Under the pieces are notes generated by a model. The model was not told the DNA's origin. It made no database searches and saw only the letters and a list, made by a program, of their open reading frames with translations. From a virus, in IMG/VR virus record IMGVR_UViG_3300023181_000039, positions 1 through 50,037 of that record: a stretch of DNA of 50,037 bases; one strand, 5' to 3'. This document shows, in pieces, positions 16,754-27,800 of this stretch. The translations under genes were made by a program, and so were the position numbers. How positions within the stretch are numbered: position 1 is the first letter of the stretch; each line of letters opens with the position of its first letter.

Positions 16754-16772
16754 GGGGGAGAAATCCCCCTTT
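16754..16772 (+). terminator. GAAA-tetraloop G5/C5 hairpin
   Basis: GGGGGA (16754-16759), GAAA loop and TCCCCC (16764-16769), then TTTAAA. A stable GNRA-type tetraloop hairpin with a short U run, designed like the one at 11813. It probably terminates or attenuates the main rightward unit ahead of a few tiny genes. Confidence 0.72.
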
Positions 16773-16784
16773 AAATCAAAATAT

Positions 16785-16841
16785 ATGTTAACAATATTAA
16801 TAATATTAGTACTTATCTTAATATTAAGAAAAGAGTTATGA
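16785..16841 (+). CDS. Candidate 18-residue hydrophobic peptide
   Basis: ATG at 16785 opens an 18-codon frame (MLTILIILVLILILRKEL) ending in a TGA that overlaps the next ATG (ATGA). The peptide is a pure membrane-spanning run with a basic end. The tight coupling to the next gene favours translation, either as a real micro-protein or as a leader for its neighbour. Evidence is positional only. Confidence 0.35.
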   Translation: MLTILIILVLILILRKEL

Positions 16842-17110
16842 CAGTATCAGATTTTAATGAAAAATATCAAGATTATCTTGGTGAACGTCATTATGGATTA
16901 GATATTAATATACCTTCTGTAATAGAATATTTAGATAAAATATTTCCTATATTAATAGAAGGAGATAATGAATTTAAATATTATCAGATCAAACTTAAAT
17001 TTAATAATGCTAGATTTTATGCAGATAACAATTGTATAGGAGAATTCATTATTGAAAAAGAAATAAATAGGTTAGTAAAAGAATTTGATGAAATACAAAG
17101 TAGAAGCTGA
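16838..17110 (+). CDS. Hypothetical protein (90 aa)
   Basis: Reads MTVSDFNEKYQDYLGERHYGLDINIPSVIEYLDKIF..., with a later beta stretch (YYQIKLKFNNARFYAD) and an acidic helical end. The combination of HYGLDI, VIEYLDK and QIKLKF is familiar from small proteins of Bacteroidota phages, but no function is known to me. The start overlaps the 18-residue peptide stop, and the end overlaps the next tiny gene by 23 bases. Confidence 0.65.
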   Translation: MTVSDFNEKYQDYLGERHYGLDINIPSVIEYLDKIFPILIEGDNEFKYYQIKLKFNNARFYADNNCIGEFIIEKEINRLVKEFDEIQSRS

Positions 17111-17228
17111 AGGTAAACAATTTAAAGTTATGTTCTGGAATAGAGTACATGAACTTTGGTTAACTTATGATACTTCTAGATTTTGGACTAAAATAGAAGC
17201 TGAAAAATATATTAAAAAATTAAAGTAA
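17088..17228 (+). CDS. Small hypothetical protein (46 aa)
   Basis: Last gene of the rightward block. It reads MKYKVEAEGKQFKVMFWNRVHELWLTY..., basic and rich in aromatic residues, ending in a Lys-rich helix (EAEKYIKKLK). It ends three bases before the bidirectional terminator. Function unknown. Confidence 0.5.
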   Translation: MKYKVEAEGKQFKVMFWNRVHELWLTYDTSRFWTKIEAEKYIKKLK

Positions 17229-17230
17229 CA

Positions 17231-17266
17231 AAAAAGAGAGATAACTTAATTGCTATCTCTCTTCTT
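17231..17266. terminator. Bidirectional terminator between the convergent blocks
   Basis: AAGAGAGATA (17234-17243) pairs perfectly with TATCTCTCTT (17254-17263) around a 10-nt loop, with an A-run before the stem and TTCTT after it. A U-rich tail exists on both strands, so it can stop transcription from both sides. Confidence 0.85.
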
Positions 17267-17296
17267 GTATAAACCCTTCTTGTGCCCTTTTTTCTG

Positions 17297-20200
17297 CTAC
17301 TTTTGCAACTCTTCTATAGTTTTATTGCCATTCTGTTTAGCTCTTTGAATTTGTTTATAGTAAGGTATTAGATCTCCTCCTTCTTTAATAACTCTTAGAT
17401 TTCCTTTATTAGGTCCTTTTTTAAACTTAAGATCTTTAGACTCTTTATCTTCAGCTCCTAAATATTTAAATGTTTCTCTAATAACATCCCAAAAATCAGT
17501 TAAAGTACTCCATAACGCAGGTTTAACTGCATCATAATAAAATGGTAAACTATACATCTGTACAGCTTCAGCAGATAATTTATTCATAGAATCCATTAAT
17601 GATTTTAGAAGCATACCACTTAATCCATCATAATTCTCAAACTCTTTTTTAGAATCCCACATAGATATATCTAAGTGTTCCCAGAAATTAGGTACCCAAA
17701 ATTTATCTTTATCTTCATCAGGTGGTGGAGCAAGTATTTTAGAAACTGAAGCAAATAATAAAAACATAGCCATTTCACCTATAATTTTTTTAATACCTAT
17801 AGATTCTTCTCTTGTTAAAGCTCCTCTTTTATTTAATACATTTTGAGCAGTAGTAAATCTACCTTTAAAATAATCACTCATATGCCCTAATGATTTAGCT
17901 ATACCTTTAGCTCCTGCTAAATAGAATCCTTCATCAGTTTGACCTGTTTGATAGTTATATCTCTTAGACATAAACCTATTTCTAATCATGTAAGGTAACC
18001 ATTTTTTAAATACTAAAGCTGCTTGAAAAACTAGAGCTCCATCATATACAGATGAATTATCTTTAGAGTAGTTACCGTGAATACTATGATTAATAGTTAA
18101 TATTGTTTTTCTAGAATCTAATAGTGCTTGTTTAGTATCAAAATTAGTTTCATCTTTAAATTTAAGCTCATCATTCTCTACATCTACCATATTCCAGTAA
18201 GGAATCCCTTCTGGAGTTTTTTTATTTAGTAAATAAGCGATCATAGTTATTTTTTGTACAAAATCTTCACCTGCTGCTTGAAATATAAAAGCATTGTCTG
18301 TAATACCTTTAAATGCAGATCCTAATAATGTAGGAGAATCTAATTCAATTTTCTTTTTATCTTGCCATTCACCAATTTCTTCAAGAGGTTGTATATATTC
18401 AGATAATAGATTTAATTTAGTAGCTAGTTTATCTGTTCTAACTATATTAGATCCTTTAACTAATGTATTACTAGTATATATACTAATAGCTTTCATTAGT
18501 TGTTTTTTATTAAAATATTTACCTCCACCAGCTTCAATGAAATCTCCCATTAAACCAGCAAATATATTATTTACACCTGAAAAGGGATTAAAGCCTAATT
18601 GAAGAGTTCTAGTGTATCTAATTAATCCTCTAAGTAAATCAGAAGCATAATAAGATTTTCTACCTACAACAGCACCATTTTGATCATAAATATCTCCTCC
18701 ACCTAATCTACCAAATGGAGATTCTTCAGTACCTATAATCTTACCTTGTATATACATATTAATTGCTTTATATGTATTACTTTCAGATCCTTGTATAGTT
18801 ACTTTTTGAGTTCCAAATATACCATTTTTAGTTTCATTAATATATTGTTTAGTTTCTACAATATTCTGAATCATCCTAACTTTAGGAAGTACTTCCATCA
18901 TCTCAGAATAATCATTAACAAATGAACTAAATTCAAATAATACTTTACCTAAATCAAATGATTTTACATCAGCAGATGCTTCACCAATCATCCTTAGTTT
19001 AATTTCATCTCCAGATAATTCTGCTAATTCAAATTTCTCTCTAGGATCTCCAGCTTCATCATAGAATTCAGCTCTACCTTGACCTATTAAAATAGTTTTT
19101 AAAGCAGTTAAAGTAGACTTAAATATATTAGATTTTCTCATACTAAAGAATTCCCAAAAACTATTCTTAATTAATGTAGGAATCTTCTCTTCATTATTTA
19201 AAGTTATATATTCAGGTAATCTAGCATAGTTATTTTTCATAGTTTGCTTAAAGAATTCATAGAACTCTTTTAATGCAGGCTGAGATTGCAAATAAGCATA
19301 CTTAGGGTTCATATAAGCACCTGATGTAGGTTTCTTATAGTAGTTATCAGATAACCATTTTTTTGCAGCTACGGCCTTAGGATCAGTTCCTTTAGAATTT
19401 CTAAAGTTAGCATTAACTTCCTGATAGTATTTTGTATTATAAGGTTTTACTAAATCTAATCTACCTAAATGATTTACTTCAACTAATTTAGCATAAGCTT
19501 TTCTAATACTACCTTTACCAACTATATTAGTTAATTTAGCACTTTTAGCCCATACTTGTAATTTATGCATATGATCTACTATATCCTGACCAACTTTAAG
19601 AGAATCTAATCTAGCTTTCTCCTTACCTGACATAGTAATACTATGAATTAATTGAGCTTCTAATCTTGGATAATCTCCAAATCCTTCAAATACTTTAGCT
19701 AGTAAAGTTATATCTTCAGTATTCTTTAGAATATCATCTATATTTATACTAGGATTAGCTAATCCACTTGTATTTAAATATTCTTCTGAGATATTAGATA
19801 TATATGTAGATATATTCTTAAGTAATTCATTAGATAAATTAGAAGCAGGTTCTTGTAAAGATGGAATTCTGCTCTTTTCTACTAATCTAGTAAATAGATA
19901 ATCTTCTGCTAATTGTTTTTGGCCTTCACTACTATCTAAATCATAGTTACCTAATCTAGTTTCTATTTCATCTAATTGAGTAACTGCTAACTTAATATAA
20001 TTAGCTTCATCCTGAGTTATATCTGTAGTAGTCTCTAAATCAGATAATAAGCTATTTAATGAATTTTTATAATTAGTTTTATCAGTTACTTCTGATAATA
20101 CAGGAGCTATTTCAGCTTCATATCTACTAACTTCATTAACAAAATTAGGATTAGAATTATCAGTAGGCTCTCCATTATTATATAAAGTTCTAATATTTCT

Positions 20201-21289
20201 AGCATGATTTAATTCAGCAGTCTTTAAAACTTTATTTAGATCACCAATACTCTTATTAATAGATCCTATTTTAAATTTAATTTTCTTATGTAGCTGTAAC
20301 ATAAATATCTCAGAAGCAGGTAAACTACTATCAGCTGTATTTTTATATTTCTCAGAAGCATAAGTATTAATTTGAGATATAACTCCTTCAGCTCTTTTAT
20401 TTAATACTTTAACAGTACCATTTCCTGATATTAATGAAGGATTACTACTATCTTGTATAAAAGTAGCTACATCCCATATTAGTTTATCAACAGCTTTTTG
20501 ATCAGCTGTTTTTAAACCTAAGAATTGTTTAATTGCATTAGTTATTTTCTGTAATATGCTTTGATTTTTAGTACCTAATGATCTAAAGAAATTTTCATTA
20601 GACATTAATTCAGCTACAAATTCATAGTGATTAGTAAATCCATATAATTCAGAATCACTAGTTCTTTTATAAGCATTATAAGCTACTTCAATTTGTTTAG
20701 AGAACTCAATTTCTTCAGCTGTAGTAGGATTATCTAAAGCACTTAGTGTAAATGCATGAACATACTCATGAACAATAGCAGCGTAAAAATCTTCTTTTGC
20801 AATAGTTAGATTATTAGTAAAGTAAGCATTTAGCTCAACTCTACCATTATTATTATAATATCTACCTAACCAGTTACTTGTAAAATCACTATTAACTACA
20901 AATGTACTATTAGGAAGTTTATCTAAATTAGCTTGTAATAATCCAGCTATTTGTTGAACAAAAGGCTTAGTACTATTATCTATTACTACTTGTAAAGCTT
21001 CATTTGCATCTGCATTAGGAAATAAATCTAATAATTCTTTAGCACTTAAAAAGTGAGAATTATCTTTATTCATTTTATCTAAGAAATAAACAACAGTTTT
21101 TAAATCAGGTTCACCTAATTCATTAGTATCTGCAAAGTTATTTTTATTTGACATAGCAAATACATAATATCTTTTAGCTTCATCTCTATTATTTTTTGTA
21201 TAAGCAAGAAGATCTGTAAATAGTTTACTATCTACTAGATCTCCTTCTTTATTATACACCTGTGGGATCACAGCACAAAAGTTAGACAT
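17297..21289 (-). CDS. Large virion-associated protein with zincin metalloprotease motif
   Basis: A 1330-aa protein encoded directly after the virion RNA polymerase. HEYVHAF (zinc-binding His174, Glu175, His178) is followed by HYEFVAELMS, whose Glu would be the third ligand, so the N-terminal 250 residues look like a gluzincin-type protease. The middle is long and helical (many Asn, Lys, Leu). A hydrophobic stretch near residue 1190 (GEMAMFLLFASVSKILAPP) could enter a membrane. In crAss-like phages large proteins in this position belong to the ejected polymerase group, so co-injection is plausible. The stop is TAG. The protease target is unknown; self-processing or cleavage of neighbours is possible. 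Confidence 0.7.
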   Translation of the reverse strand: MSNFCAVIPQVYNKEGDLVDSKLFTDLLAYTKNNRDEAKRYYVFAMSNKNNFADTNELGEPDLKTVVYFLDKMNKDNSHFLSAKELLDLFPNADANEALQVVIDNSTKPFVQQIAGLLQANLDKLPNSTFVVNSDFTSNWLGRYYNNNGRVELNAYFTNNLTIAKEDFYAAIVHEYVHAFTLSALDNPTTAEEIEFSKQIEVAYNAYKRTSDSELYGFTNHYEFVAELMSNENFFRSLGTKNQSILQKITNAIKQFLGLKTADQKAVDKLIWDVATFIQDSSNPSLISGNGTVKVLNKRAEGVISQINTYASEKYKNTADSSLPASEIFMLQLHKKIKFKIGSINKSIGDLNKVLKTAELNHARNIRTLYNNGEPTDNSNPNFVNEVSRYEAEIAPVLSEVTDKTNYKNSLNSLLSDLETTTDITQDEANYIKLAVTQLDEIETRLGNYDLDSSEGQKQLAEDYLFTRLVEKSRIPSLQEPASNLSNELLKNISTYISNISEEYLNTSGLANPSINIDDILKNTEDITLLAKVFEGFGDYPRLEAQLIHSITMSGKEKARLDSLKVGQDIVDHMHKLQVWAKSAKLTNIVGKGSIRKAYAKLVEVNHLGRLDLVKPYNTKYYQEVNANFRNSKGTDPKAVAAKKWLSDNYYKKPTSGAYMNPKYAYLQSQPALKEFYEFFKQTMKNNYARLPEYITLNNEEKIPTLIKNSFWEFFSMRKSNIFKSTLTALKTILIGQGRAEFYDEAGDPREKFELAELSGDEIKLRMIGEASADVKSFDLGKVLFEFSSFVNDYSEMMEVLPKVRMIQNIVETKQYINETKNGIFGTQKVTIQGSESNTYKAINMYIQGKIIGTEESPFGRLGGGDIYDQNGAVVGRKSYYASDLLRGLIRYTRTLQLGFNPFSGVNNIFAGLMGDFIEAGGGKYFNKKQLMKAISIYTSNTLVKGSNIVRTDKLATKLNLLSEYIQPLEEIGEWQDKKKIELDSPTLLGSAFKGITDNAFIFQAAGEDFVQKITMIAYLLNKKTPEGIPYWNMVDVENDELKFKDETNFDTKQALLDSRKTILTINHSIHGNYSKDNSSVYDGALVFQAALVFKKWLPYMIRNRFMSKRYNYQTGQTDEGFYLAGAKGIAKSLGHMSDYFKGRFTTAQNVLNKRGALTREESIGIKKIIGEMAMFLLFASVSKILAPPPDEDKDKFWVPNFWEHLDISMWDSKKEFENYDGLSGMLLKSLMDSMNKLSAEAVQMYSLPFYYDAVKPALWSTLTDFWDVIRETFKYLGAEDKESKDLKFKKGPNKGNLRVIKEGGDLIPYYKQIQRAKQNGNKTIEELQK

Positions 21290-21860
21290 TAAAATCCCTC
21301 CTTATATAAGATCCTGAAGATATACTAGAAACCGTTCTTCTTGCTATATTGAACTTACTCATAATAACTTTTTGTTTTATTTTATTTTTAATCATATTTT
21401 GTATCTCTAATACATCTTCTTTTGTTAATTTAGATGCTACATATTTAGTTCTAAATTTTTCTAAAGTTTCTTCAGTATGTTTTTTACCATAAAAAGGATT
21501 ATCTTCACCTTGATATAATAATTTGTTTCTAATAGATACTGCTTTTCTCATACTGTCAGGCATTTTACAACCTAAATTAGAATCTGCTATATGTCTTATA
21601 TTATATTGAGGATTCAAAGTATCTATGTAGTATTGTTCTCTTTGTATTAAACTATCTTTATCACAATATTCAATAATTACAAACTGAAAATTTTCTTTTG
21701 TATATTTATTATAAGAAAATTGTAAATGTTTATTATAATGTTTATTTCTTCTTAATAATGAAAAGTGCGTTGATCTTCTATGCTTAAGATCTGATGCACT
21801 TCCCACATATATTTTATTGTTATTATAGTTTAGAATTATATAAATTCCGGATTTATTCAT
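21282..21860 (-). CDS. GIY-YIG homing endonuclease (free-standing), NUMOD3-like
   Basis: A 192-aa endonuclease wedged between the RNA polymerase and the second large protein. The catalytic pattern is GIYIIL...KIYVG (5-20), HRRS (Arg), IQREQYYID (Glu) and QYNI (Asn). The DNA-binding part has a NUMOD3-like repeat (NPFYGKKHTEETLEKFR) and a C-terminal helix-turn-helix (IMSKFNIARRTVSSISSGSYIRR). A TTG nine bases upstream is in frame, but the ATG at 21860 is preferred. The gene starts two bases after the polymerase stop and its end overlaps the next start by eight bases, so it has been fitted into the boundary without breaking either gene. Confidence 0.92.
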   Translation of the reverse strand: MNKSGIYIILNYNNNKIYVGSASDLKHRRSTHFSLLRRNKHYNKHLQFSYNKYTKENFQFVIIEYCDKDSLIQREQYYIDTLNPQYNIRHIADSNLGCKMPDSMRKAVSIRNKLLYQGEDNPFYGKKHTEETLEKFRTKYVASKLTKEDVLEIQNMIKNKIKQKVIMSKFNIARRTVSSISSGSYIRRDFNV

Positions 21861-21862
21861 AT

Positions 21863-24800
21863 TTAGCAAATTGGATTACCTTCATCATCATTAAAATTAT
21901 CTACTTGATTGTCTATATCATTTAAAGTAGCTTCTATATCAAATGAAGTATCTAATGTTGTTTGATAATCTTCAAATGCTTGCATATCTGCTTCTTCAGA
22001 ACCTAATGAAGGATCACCTTCACTATTTTCATCTATTACTCCAAATGGATTTACAAAGGTACTATTATTATCTGTAGTTTCCAAATTATCCTCTAATATA
22101 GGAGCAGGAACTTGTTCTTGTATTAAAGCTAAGTCTTCAGTAGTATCAGCTAACATCTCAGGAGATACATAAGATTCTTGAGTATTAGTACCTAAAGTCT
22201 TTTTCATAGCCTCTAAATTATCAATAAATTTATTATCAATAACTGTAGAACTTAATCCATTTTCAACTATAGGAACTATATCTTGAGTAGTTATTTCAAA
22301 AGCTACTGGATATTGATTCCAAGTAAGATAATGTTCAATAACTTGATCTAAATTAAAATCTATATAATTACCTAATGCATCAAAACCTTTTATAGATTTA
22401 AGTAATCTTGAAGTAACAGTTTGAGTAATACCATATTCAGTATCCTGATTACTAGTTACTCTACTAGCAGCAGCATAATATAATCCTCCTCCTCTTTCAT
22501 ATAATTCAAGAACTTGTGAATTACCAGAATTATAAGCATCTTCTAAGCTCTTTAAATAAGATTCAAGATTAGTATAAACTAAGTCTACACCTTTAATCTC
22601 TACTTTAGCAGTAGTTATTTTATTAGGTTGAATAGTATATTTAGTTGTAGCACTATCATTATAAGTTACATTTTTTAGATTCTCTACTAATGTATTAACT
22701 CTAGTAAATGAAGTAATCATATCAACTACTGTAGGTACAACACCTTCTTTAAGAGAACTAACATCATCAAATGCTTCTCCTTTTAAATCACTATTTAATA
22801 AATCTAATGAAGCTGATACATCTTTAAATACCCAAGATGGAATAGTATTAATAAATGATTTATTTTTAAATTGTAAACCATCTTTAAAATATGAATAATA
22901 ATATAGTTTTCTAGCAAAATCTCTAGTTCTAGTATTCATAAATAACTCTTTAAAAGCATTATTTAAGTTAGTATAGAAATCTCCTTCAGCTTTAATCCTA
23001 GTAGGGAATTCTATTTGTACTAAATTAGATCCAGATCTAGGATCTTTAAGAGTTAATAACTTAATAAGTATATTATCTCTAAATTGAGGATCTTTTTTAA
23101 GATTCCATAATTGTCTACCAATACTATTAGCTCCTGATTTATGAACCATATAACCTACATTATCTTTAGCTAATTGTAAAGCTTCATATTTTTCAGGATA
23201 TACTTCTTCTAAATAAGTTTTATTAGATCTATCCATAAAGAATGGAACTAATTGTTTAGAATTAATATTTAACATAGTAGTTAAACTCTTAAATACATTT
23301 GTATTAAGTAAAAAGAACTCTTTAGAAGCATCCATAACTTTCTTATGAATAATTATATTCTGAATAGTATTAGGATCATTTAACAGCGCTATTCTAGCAT
23401 CAAATGGAGTTAAATTAGGATTGTTATTATTAGGTTTAAATACAGGAAAGTTTTTATCTTTAACCCATTTACCATCTTGTTCTTTAATTACTCCAAGTGC
23501 TTCTAAAGTATTCATTAAATCTTCATAAGATTCTGTATCAGCACTAATATAATTATTTAAGAATTTAAGTTGTAGAGTTTCTAATACTCTATCTAATTTC
23601 AAGTTATCATCAAATGTAGATTTTAATCCTTTATTTAAAGATAACAAAGCAGATACTTTCTGAGTATACTGAGCTTGATTCTGTAATCCAAAGAATATTT
23701 GTAATATATCATCATTATGAATAGTATCAGTAGGATCTGTATTTTTATTAATAACTAAACTATCTATAAGAGTTTGTATAGTTACTTCTTTTCTATTTTC
23801 TTTTATATATTTATTTAATGCTGCAATATATCTAGGATCTTGTAAATCATTAGTTCCTGCTATTGCAAATACAATTTTTCTAAGATTATTTTCAGCATCT
23901 TTATAATCTTGAGCTAATTTAGCATCACCTGTAGAAAATATTTTAATAGCAGGTTGATTTAAGAATAATATAGTTTCTTCCATAGTATATCCTAAAGACA
24001 ACATATAAGAAGCTACAGGTAAAGTATCTGTAGGTAAACTATTAAATAACAAGTTTAATACTTTAGCATGTTGTTCTTTAGCATTATCTGTCATAGCTGA
24101 TAAAAGAGTTGATATATTATCATTCTTTCTATCAGTCTCAGAATCTATAGTATATACTCCTCCAAATCCAGTAGCTGTTCTACCTGATATAAAAGGTCTA
24201 TCAACTAATTTAAATAATTCTATATTATTAGTAGATAATAAACTATGAGTAACGTTAGCTAATGCAACAGGACCAATACCCTGTTTACCTTCCATATTAT
24301 TCCTATTAGCATTAAATCTAGCTAATGGAGTATTAGGAGATACTGCTTCAGCTTTACCTAATCCTAATTTATCTTCAACTATTTGTCTAACATTTTCAAT
24401 AGATGTCATTGAAGCAGGAATTCTAGCAGCTCTAGTTCTAACATAATCATTAGTTAAGAACTTAATTTGAGCTTCTAACATAGCATTGTTATTTACTCCA
24501 ATATTAATAGGATTCTGTTCTATGAATTCTTCTAAAGTTGAAGGTAATCCTAATGATGCAAAAGCTTTAGTTATAATATTCTTTCTAACTTGATTTACAT
24601 CAATATTCATAAAATCAGATAAATTCTCTAAATCAAAATCAATTTCATCAGAATTATTCAACTCTTTAAATTTACTTTTAAGCATCTTATTATTAACAAG
24701 ATTCCACTTTAGATATTCTTCATATTTACCTTCATTAGTTGTAGCACTACCATATTTAACAGTAGTACCATCTTTTAAAGTATAATAATCATACCTATGA

Positions 24801-27800
24801 ATAAACTCAGAGTCAATATCAAAGTCAGCTCCTGATAAAAATACAATCTCTTTAGGAAATACTCCTACTGATCCATATTCTACAGGTAAAAATCCTACAA
24901 CTTTAAGACTAATCATAGAGTGTTTATCTTGAGTTGGAATACGTACTCCAAACATCTTTAGAACTTCTTTAATCTTAGCATCAGAAGGATCTTTACCCAT
25001 TAATTCATTAGCAAATGGAGGTAATAAGCATTCAGAATAGTAATTACCATCTTCATCTTTAACCATATGTTGTAGAGATCTCATTTTACCAGTTACTTTA
25101 TCTTTAATTTTAATACCTGAATCAGATACTAAAGATACTTTTAATCCTGGAACTTTCTGAGATAATACTCCTTTACTAAAATGAGCTAAGAATAATTGTT
25201 CAGCTTTATTAACTACTGGACCTAAATTCCAGTTAAATTGTCTTTCACCATTATGATCTGGAGTAAAGAAGTTAGATAATACTTCATCAGCACCAGACTC
25301 TACAATTGTGTTATAGAATTTCTTAGTAAGCTCTTTAGAATTAAATTCTCCTGACAATGGATCTCTTATATATGCTAGAGCTTGTTTAAAGCCTTCTAAG
25401 CGATTATCTGCTAATAGCTGTCTATACATACGTCTAAGATCTCCTAATGTCTTTACATCAGAGTTATAAGAGAAATCTACAGCCATATTATCATCTTGTT
25501 CACTATGTACTAATTGTATTAACTGAGTACCTTGAGTAATCTTAGATTTACCAGATGGAGTTTCAACTTGTAGTCTTTTAAATTTATTCTCTAATTCCAT
25601 AATAGATTGAGAGAAATCAAATTTACCAGATTCTACGTATTTAGCAGGAGCAATAGTAGCCATTTTACTAGCTGATAAAGGTAGAGCTTGATCTACACCT
25701 TGATCTAACATAGCATTATATTTATTAAATAAATATTCAAATCCTTCTTTAGCTTTAACAGATCTACCATCTTTCATAATAACATCTCCTGCTTGAGGAT
25801 GACCTTTAGGATATACTTCACCTACTAATCTTGGAGTAAGAATTAACTCAGATAATTTAAAGTAATGATCTCCATTATAAGCAACTGTTTTAGTACTATT
25901 TAATGCAGAGTTATTATGCTCTAACTCTTCTTTCTCAGCCCATGTAATTTGTCTACCTTCAGCTATCTTATTATAAATAGCTTCTATTCTAGCAGGAAAT
26001 CTACCCCATCTTTGTAGTTGTAATATTTTATGATCTAAAGTAACATAAGATTGAGCATCAGCTACTTTAATTTCACCTTTACTTAAACCTTTTCTATAAG
26101 CTTTTAACTCATCATTTATTTGAGAAGAAGTCATAATACTATCAGCTTCTAACTCTATTCTTTTATCTTCAACTAATTTATCAATATCTAAATCATCTAA
26201 ATTCTTAGGATCAATAAAAGCAACTGGTTCATCATAAACTGCTACTCTAGTAAATCCTTTACCTAAATCAGGACCAGAACCAATAATACCTTTAGCACGT
26301 TTAAACCAATCTACTGTATTTTTAACTTTTTTAGCATAATTATCTAATAATAAGTTGTTTATACCTAAAGTATTTATATAAGCATTTAAATAGTAATCAG
26401 TAATTAATGCATCAGAATTAGCTACTGTTAATTTCTCTTTTTCTTTAATAAAACCTTGTCTAATTAATTCAACAGAAGGAAGCATACTACCTTGTTCATC
26501 AAATATATTATTAGCTATTAAAGCTTCTTTATAAGATTGAATATCTCTAGTTAATTTATCTTTAATAAGAGATTGAATTTCATCTTTATTACCTAATAAA
26601 TTATTATATACATCTTCTTTAATTTGATCATTACCAGTAATATCATTAATAATAGTATCTAACCCATAACCAGCAAATTCCATAAGTTTAAAACCTCTTG
26701 AATCAGGTTTATCATTATAACCTACCCAAGTTTTAATACCTTCTTTTTTAAACTCATTTTTAACTTTATTAATCCTAATAGCTTCTTGAGCTAAGTAATT
26801 AAATAAGTTGTCTAGTACTTCCTGATTAATAGTTTTATAATTATTAACAGGTAAAAATACTCCATAACCAGTATTGGAAGCTTCCATCTGATTAATATTA
26901 AACATAGCAGATTCACCTAACTTAGTTAGTTTACCATTTTCATCAATAGAATTTAAACTTTTTCTATTAGACAAAAACATAAGTAAATCAGCTAACATGT
27001 ATTGTTGAGCATTAAATTTACCAAAGGTTACTCCTTCTCCTTCATCAATTGTAGTAGCATCACCAGTTATATTAGTTTGACGATAACCATCTATCATAGA
27101 AGGATTAAGCATCTCCATAATAACATCTATATTCTCACTAGCTAATAGATGATTTAATGTTACATTATCAAGAGGATCAATAAAATCATCTTTCTTAGAT
27201 TTATCATCAGCTAATAATTGAGTTCTTCTAGCTTTATCTGATAACCATCTTAATTTAACTAAACCAAATGAAGGTCTAATAATAGAATATACATTTTTAC
27301 CATCAGCATTTTGAAAACTAGATTCACCTACTGTAGGATCAAAGATTGCATTTTGTTCAGCAATATCTTTTAACCTAGTAACAGCTCCTCTCTCTTTACC
27401 TTTATCATCTTTTGTAGATAAGAAAGGATTATATCCTGATTTAAATTCTGAGATTATAAAAGGAATATTACCTCCATCATATAAACCTTCAGTTCCTTTA
27501 AATGAATTTAAGAAATCTTTACCTTCTTGATCTAAAGTAGTATAATCTGATTTCTTTAATAATGAATAAGCTAAATAAGCATCAGATAATTTTATTGAAG
27601 CAATTCTAAAAGCAGCTTTAATAGCTTTAGCTTCTTGTTTAGCTTCAGCTAATGAAGTAACTGTTATATTCTCACTTCTATTAATAAAATCTAGATTAGA
27701 TTCTAGGCTCTTTTTAAGCCCTGTGTTGAATCCAATTTCTTCATGAGTAATACTATAGTTCTGTAACCATTCATTGAACTGTAGGTCTTTAGATGAAGCG

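Noticed and set aside
17231-17299. Genome-wide reassignment of TAG to Gln
   Set aside because: TAG ends several clear genes (amidoligase, helicase, primase, 5' nuclease) and the giant leftward genes contain no in-frame TAG, so a standard code fits.
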